Of a DNA stretch of 64,000 nucleotides, positions 60,603 to 64,000 are shown piece by piece (the first letter of the stretch is position 1; the number at the start of each line of letters is the position of its first letter). This DNA comes from Paractinoplanes maris (GTDB taxonomy: Bacteria > Actinomycetota > Actinomycetes > Mycobacteriales > Micromonosporaceae): contig NZ_JALPVL010000018.1 of assembly GCF_023544465.1 (NCBI RefSeq), positions 161,927 to 225,926 of the forward strand, read 5' to 3'. The position numbers and the translations under genes were made by a program. Below the pieces are notes generated by a model. It searched no databases and was not told the origin of the DNA. It saw nothing but the letters and a program-made list of their open reading frames with translations.

Positions 60603-61427
60603 TCAGGCGAGCCAGAAGTCGAACGGCCGGCGACCCGGCCGGAAACCGTGCGCCTCGGCCAGGTGCGCGGCCTCGCGGAAGCCCGCGGCCAACATCGCCG
60701 GCAGGTGAGCGTCGCTGCCGAACGAGACGGCCGTGCCGCCTTCCTCCCGCCACCAGCGGACAACCTCCGGGTGTAACGGGACGCGCGTGTTGACCTCGAG
60801 CACCCGCCCGCCGCCGGCGATCGCGCGCAGGGCCAGCCGGAATTCCTCCTCGAACGTGTACGGGTCGAACGGCCCCGGCCAGGCTCGCACGGGATAGTCG
60901 ATGTGCGCGAACACCTCGAAGTCGTCACTGGCCGCGACCACGGTGGGAACCTGCCGAAGATAGCGCCGCAACGCCGCGGCCGGCCCGTAGCGCTCGAACA
61001 GCCCCGGCGGCTCGAAGAACGTCTCCCCCACCGGCAACCCGTGCAGCGAGCCCAGCACCCGATCGAACTGCCCGGCCCCCAGCACAGCCGCCACCGCCTC
61101 ACGATGCAGATGCGGCTCCCCGATCTCGAGCCCGCTCAGGATGTGCAGCTCCGGAAAGCGATCCCGGCACCGCTCGACGCTCGCGAGATAGCCCGCGGTG
61201 TCGAACGCCGGCGGGCTGACCCGCCCCCGCCCATCCGCGACGGAGGACAGCTCCGGACTCGCCTCGAGCGTCGCCCGATCGGCCGTCCACACGACATGGT
61301 CGAGGTGCTCGGTGAAGGCCACCGCCGGCACCCCGATCTCGACCGCCCGCGCGCAGGTCCCCTCCATGTCCCCCACCCACGTGTCCCAGGACCATTCACT
61401 GTGCACGTGGCTGTCCGCCGGCAGCAT
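60603..61427 (-). CDS. PHP-domain phosphoesterase (histidinol-phosphatase-like)
   Basis: The 274-residue protein has the PHP metal ligands ADSHVHSEWSWD at the N-terminus, FTEHLDH near residue 40, LSGLEIGEPH, and SFGSDAHLP near the C-terminus. Such proteins hydrolyse phosphate esters with a trinuclear metal site. Histidinol-phosphate is possible but not established here. It begins 5 bp after the peptidase E stop, so the two are one operon. Confidence 0.87.
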   Translation of the reverse strand: MLPADSHVHSEWSWDTWVGDMEGTCARAVEIGVPAVAFTEHLDHVVWTADRATLEASPELSSVADGRGRVSPPAFDTAGYLASVERCRDRFPELHILSGLEIGEPHLHREAVAAVLGAGQFDRVLGSLHGLPVGETFFEPPGLFERYGPAAALRRYLRQVPTVVAASDDFEVFAHIDYPVRAWPGPFDPYTFEEEFRLALRAIAGGGRVLEVNTRVPLHPEVVRWWREEGGTAVSFGSDAHLPAMLAAGFREAAHLAEAHGFRPGRRPFDFWLA

Positions 61428-61432
61428 GCCGC

Positions 61433-62122
61433 TCAGCTCCCCGGCTCGTTGTCCCTCACGTCGAAGAACCTCCAGCGCCCCTCGGAAACCACTTCGACAG
61501 CACCGTCAACAACCTTGATCGCGGTCTGCTGGTCGATCGCGTACGCCGGACCGCCGATCCTGGCCGCCCACTTCTCCGCCCCAGCCATGCTGTTGTCCGG
61601 GCTCTCCGGAATATCAAGGTGCGGGAAGATCGAAAAATCGACCAGGCCGAGCGCATCATCCCCACCGCCGGCCGGCTTCCAGCCCACGAACTCCTCGCCC
61701 ACCCGCGGAGTCATCACCATGCTCCCCGCGCTGAGTCCCACATAGACCGTGCCGGACAACGACGGCAGCAGGTCAGCCAGCCCGGACTCCCGCATCCAGT
61801 GGGTGAGGTAGAGCGCGTCGCCCCCGTTGACCAGCAGCACGTCGGCCTCCCGGACCCACGAGACCCACAGCGCCTCGTCGATGCTGGGCAGTGCGGTCAG
61901 CTCCAGCATCCCCACCGACTCCCAGCCGAGGCCGGTCATGGGGCCGGGCGCCCGCCCACTGACAAAGTTCCACGGCGAGACGGGATCGGCGTACGGCCCG
62001 CCGTAGCCCGCAGTGGGAATGCAGAGAGCCCTGGCCTCCTCGATCGGCTTACCCAGGAGTTCGAGGAGCGCTTGGTGGATGCTCGCGTTCCTGATCCCAG
62101 AATCCGTCAGCAGAAGTCTCAT
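61433..62122 (-). CDS. Peptidase E (S51 family)
   Basis: The 229-residue protein has the S51 nucleophile region VYVGLSAGSMVMTPRVGEEF, with the catalytic Ser near residue 120, and ADVLLVNGGDALYLTHWM. Peptidase E cleaves Asp-X dipeptides. The ATG at 62122 (MRLLLTDSGIRN) matches the family N-terminus; the longer frame upstream does not. It is the first gene of a pair with the PHP protein. The gap to the IS element (62123-62308) contains nothing I recognise. Confidence 0.9.
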   Translation of the reverse strand: MRLLLTDSGIRNASIHQALLELLGKPIEEARALCIPTAGYGGPYADPVSPWNFVSGRAPGPMTGLGWESVGMLELTALPSIDEALWVSWVREADVLLVNGGDALYLTHWMRESGLADLLPSLSGTVYVGLSAGSMVMTPRVGEEFVGWKPAGGGDDALGLVDFSIFPHLDIPESPDNSMAGAEKWAARIGGPAYAIDQQTAIKVVDGAVEVVSEGRWRFFDVRDNEPGS

Positions 62123-62339
62123 CGTGTCCTCCCAGAAGCATGCGATCAGTCCACCCACACCACCGGCGTGACCGTACGCCGTGCGGACCACCGACCCAAC
62201 GTCAGCGACGCGCCGGCTGACGGCCTCACGCGCCGCCCCTCCCGCTGGACAACGACAAGACCCCAGGACAGCGGCCGGCGGGCGGGCTTAAGGACAACCT
62301 CGAGTGCTGGGGCCTTGACCCCCGGTCTTGGACACGGGG

Positions 62340-63239
62340 TTATGCGGCTGGCGCCAGCGTAGCTGGCGTTGCCAGGGTGTTGTTTTCGTAGTTGATCGGG
62401 GATTGGTGTCCGAGTCGGGAGTGGCGGCGGACGGTGTTGTAGCGGTGCAGCCAGCGGAAGCTGGCCAGCCGGGCTTCGCGGACGTCGGTGAACGCGTTGC
62501 GGCCTTGCAGGGTCTCGCGTTTGAAGGTGGCGTTGAACGACTCCGCGAGGGCGTTGTCGGCCGAGCTGCCGATCTTGGCCATCGATTGACGGACCCCGGC
62601 GTCGGCGCAAGCGGTAGCGAAGTCCCTCGAGGTGTATTGGGCGCCGTGATCGGAGTGGAAGATCGCCCCGTCCAGGCTGCTGCGGGTGCGCCGGGCGGCG
62701 TGCAGGGCGTCGATGACCAGGCCGGTGCGCATGTGGTCGGCGATCGCCCAGCCAGCCAGCCGCCGCGAGTGCAGGTCGATCACGGTGGCCAGGTAGAGGA
62801 ACCCGCCCTCGCCGATCGGTAGGTAGGTGATGTCGCCGACGTAGCGTTGGTTGATCGCCGGTGCGGTGAAGTCACGGCTGATCAGATCCGGTGCTTTGAC
62901 CGCGGCTGGGTCGGTGATCGTGGTCTGGACGCGCCGGCGCAGCCGCAACCCGGCGATGCGGTGAGCGCGCATGACCCGGGCGACTTTCTTGCGGTTGACC
63001 GCCAGGCCGCCGTCCTGCAGCTCGGCGGTGATCCGCGGCGCCCCGTAGGTGCCGTCATGACGGGCCTGCACTGCCCGGATCCGCGTCGCCAGCGCCGCGT
63101 CCGCGGCCTCACGGGCGGCCCGGTGACCGGCCGTGGCCCGCCAGTAATAGAAACTCGACCGGGCGATCTGCAGAACCTGACACAACCGCTTCACGCCGAA
63201 GCGTGCCTGATGGTCGGCGACGAACTGGAAGCGGTTCAC
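62340..63239 (-). CDS. IS3-family transposase OrfB (DDE integrase)
   Basis: The 299-residue DDE transposase has an HTH_21-like N-terminal region (YGAPRITAELQDGG). The catalytic Asp is in YVGDITYLPIGE, the second Asp in HSDHGAQYTS and the Glu in NALAESFNATFKRE. The start GTG overlaps the orfA stop in GTGA, so it is made by coupling or frameshift as an OrfAB fusion. All three catalytic residues are present. Confidence 0.95.
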   Translation of the reverse strand: MNRFQFVADHQARFGVKRLCQVLQIARSSFYYWRATAGHRAAREAADAALATRIRAVQARHDGTYGAPRITAELQDGGLAVNRKKVARVMRAHRIAGLRLRRRVQTTITDPAAVKAPDLISRDFTAPAINQRYVGDITYLPIGEGGFLYLATVIDLHSRRLAGWAIADHMRTGLVIDALHAARRTRSSLDGAIFHSDHGAQYTSRDFATACADAGVRQSMAKIGSSADNALAESFNATFKRETLQGRNAFTDVREARLASFRWLHRYNTVRRHSRLGHQSPINYENNTLATPATLAPAA

Positions 63240-63556
63240 CAGCGCGTCTCCCCGGCGAAATACTTGGCCGCCTTGCGCAGGATGTCGCGTTCCTCCTCCA
63301 ACTCCCTAACCCGCCGCCGCAGAGCCGCGTTCTCTTCCTCCACCGCGCCCGCCACCGGCGGCAAGCCGGCCGCCGCCGCTACCGGGCCCGCCGGGATCTC
63401 CCCGCGGCGCTGCTGATCGGCACGCACCCACCGGCGCATCGTCTCGTCATCCACCCCGAGATCCTCAGCGACCTGCGCGATCGACACCCCCGGACGCGAC
63501 CGGTACAACTCGACCGCCTCGGTCCGGAACTCATCCGAATAGTTTCTGAACACCAT
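63236..63556 (-). CDS. IS3-family transposase OrfA
   Basis: The 106-residue protein has an HTH (YSDEFRTEAVELYRSRPGVSIAQVAEDLGVDDETMRRWV). A leucine-zipper coiled coil (EEENAALRRRVRELEEERDILRKAAKYF) mediates multimerisation. It binds the IS ends and pairs with OrfB. Confidence 0.95.
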   Translation of the reverse strand: MVFRNYSDEFRTEAVELYRSRPGVSIAQVAEDLGVDDETMRRWVRADQQRRGEIPAGPVAAAAGLPPVAGAVEEENAALRRRVRELEEERDILRKAAKYFAGETRW

Positions 63557-63723
63557 CGTCTTCCAGAACTCCTGATCCTCCCGGACCCCCAGGCCCGAGG
63601 TTCAAGTGTCCAAGATCAGGGGTCAAGGCCCCTGCTTTCGGCGGCCGGGTGAAGGCAAGACCTCAGGGCTCCGCCCCGAACCCCGGCCGCTCGAAAAGAT
63701 CAGGTGGCTTTCTTGCGGTGGTG

Positions 63724-63853
63724 GCTTGGTTGATCTCTCCGGACCGGAAGCCAGGAGCGAATCGCAAGTGAGGGCAGGACGCAAGAAGGGCGCTTGCGTC
63801 CTGCCCTCACTCACGATGAGCTGCGGCTGCCGCCCCGGAGAGATCAACCAAGC
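63724..63853. repeat. Two nested perfect inverted repeats
   Basis: The outer arms GCTTGGTTGATCTCTCCGG (63724-63742) and its exact complement (63835-63853) enclose inner arms AGTGAGGGCAGGACGCAAG (63767-63785) and their complement (63793-63811) around a 7-nt loop. Both pairs are perfect over 19 bp. Together they form a cruciform-prone 130-bp block between two mobile elements. It encodes nothing apparent and could be a non-autonomous element or a strong terminator. Confidence 0.9.
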
Positions 63854-63875
63854 TTTGGATGGACGAGCGTGTGGA

Positions 63876-64000
63876 TTGACATCCTCTCCGTCCTAAAGGA
63901 CGGAGATTCCCTCCACGCTGCGCGTGGAACACGCGGCGTCCGGGTGGGTTACCGCTTCGCCGCGCGGTGCCGGGACGAGTCCCGGTCTTACCTGCGCTCC
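63876..64000 (-). mobile_element. Right end of an IS605/IS1341-type TnpB element (continues past the window)
   Basis: On the minus strand the sequence ends GGAATCTCCGTCCTTTAGGA, then CGGAGAGGATGTCAA. The CTCCGTCC/GGACGGAG hairpin followed by TCAA is the familiar right end of IS200/IS605-group elements and the 3' end of their omegaRNA. The element extends to the right. The next bases on the minus strand (from 63875 down) would be the guide segment. Confidence 0.65.
63893..64000 (-). CDS. C-terminal fragment of a TnpB-type protein
   Basis: A frame open from the window edge for 35 codons ends at TAG inside the hairpin. It ends with PAPRGEAVTHPDAACSTRS and VEGISVL. Tails of this type are, as I recall, common in annotated IS605-group TnpB proteins, where the coding end overlaps the omegaRNA. 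The catalytic part lies outside the window, so intactness cannot be judged. Confidence 0.5.
   Translation of the reverse strand, partial: GAQVRPGLVPAPRGEAVTHPDAACSTRSVEGISVL

Larger units (their letters stand above)
62309..63632 (-). mobile_element. IS3-family insertion sequence
   Basis: Two overlapping transposase genes are flanked by imperfect 27-bp inverted repeats. GGGGCCTTGACCCC is identical at both ends, then C/TGG/A, then TCTTGGACAC (62309-62335 and 63606-63632, two mismatches). The IS3-type TG...CA ends may begin at TGACCCC (62316/63625). No clear direct target repeat is visible, so the exact ends are uncertain. Both genes are intact, so it may be active. Confidence 0.85.

Overview
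This is about 64 kb of very GC-rich DNA with dense genes, frequent GTG starts and 4-nt start/stop overlaps. Gene content is typical of a soil actinomycete: a nickel superoxide dismutase, a selenocysteine-containing formate dehydrogenase, an F420-type PPOX oxidoreductase, two MMPL transporters and LPxTG-type surface proteins. A Micromonosporaceae member such as Actinoplanes is my best guess. That is an inference from content and style, not a measured placement.

Region 1 (1-15.2 kb) is organised around selenium. It holds selA-selB, the selC tRNA(Sec) gene, selD, and a membrane-bound formate dehydrogenase operon (fdhA-fdhB-fdhC). The catalytic gene is read through an in-frame UGA (14350-14352), followed by a SECIS-type hairpin with a GGTCT loop. 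The whole selenocysteine pathway and one user of it therefore sit in one window. Interspersed are an MFS exporter, a phosphoribosyltransferase, a frameshifted RidA gene, a LysR regulator, a MerR regulator and a striking 16-bp tandem repeat (9141-9340).

Region 2 (15.3-25.5 kb) is a surface and proteolysis region. It has two tandem LPITG-anchored paralogues, the eroded remains of a third, and a membrane-tethered VWA/solute-binding-like protein. A divergent cluster follows: a TPR-CHAT caspase-like protease facing a cytoplasmic subtilisin-like protease, an ECF sigma factor and a small beta-rich partner. This is the best candidate for an undescribed regulated-proteolysis or conflict system.

Region 3 (25.6-29.7 kb) has sodN with an NADPH-ferredoxin reductase, a BrnT-like toxin-antitoxin pair, and a divergent SDR/TetR pair with a three-repeat operator.

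Region 4 (29.7-37.4 kb) is a complete galactan-utilisation locus. It comprises a secreted GH53 galactanase, a LacI regulator, a sugar ABC importer and a cytoplasmic GH35 beta-galactosidase. Two identical LacI-type operators lie in the divergent promoter region.

Region 5 (37.4-62.1 kb) is mixed housekeeping and accessory DNA. It includes an epoxide hydrolase/TetR pair, an F420-type oxidoreductase, a fructosamine-kinase-like protein, an XPB-N-like protein, a GT-C-like membrane protein, a Phd antitoxin with an internally deleted PIN toxin, an MFS sugar transporter, NDH-2, and a STAS-HATPase fusion. It also contains a 1,593-residue DUF4011-helicase-nuclease resembling the Hhe anti-phage protein, two MMPL transporters (one with a TetR gene), a trypsin-like protease, a PHP phosphoesterase and peptidase E.

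Region 6 (62.3-64.0 kb) is mobile DNA: a complete IS3-family element, two nested perfect inverted repeats, and the right end of an IS605/TnpB-type element running off the window.
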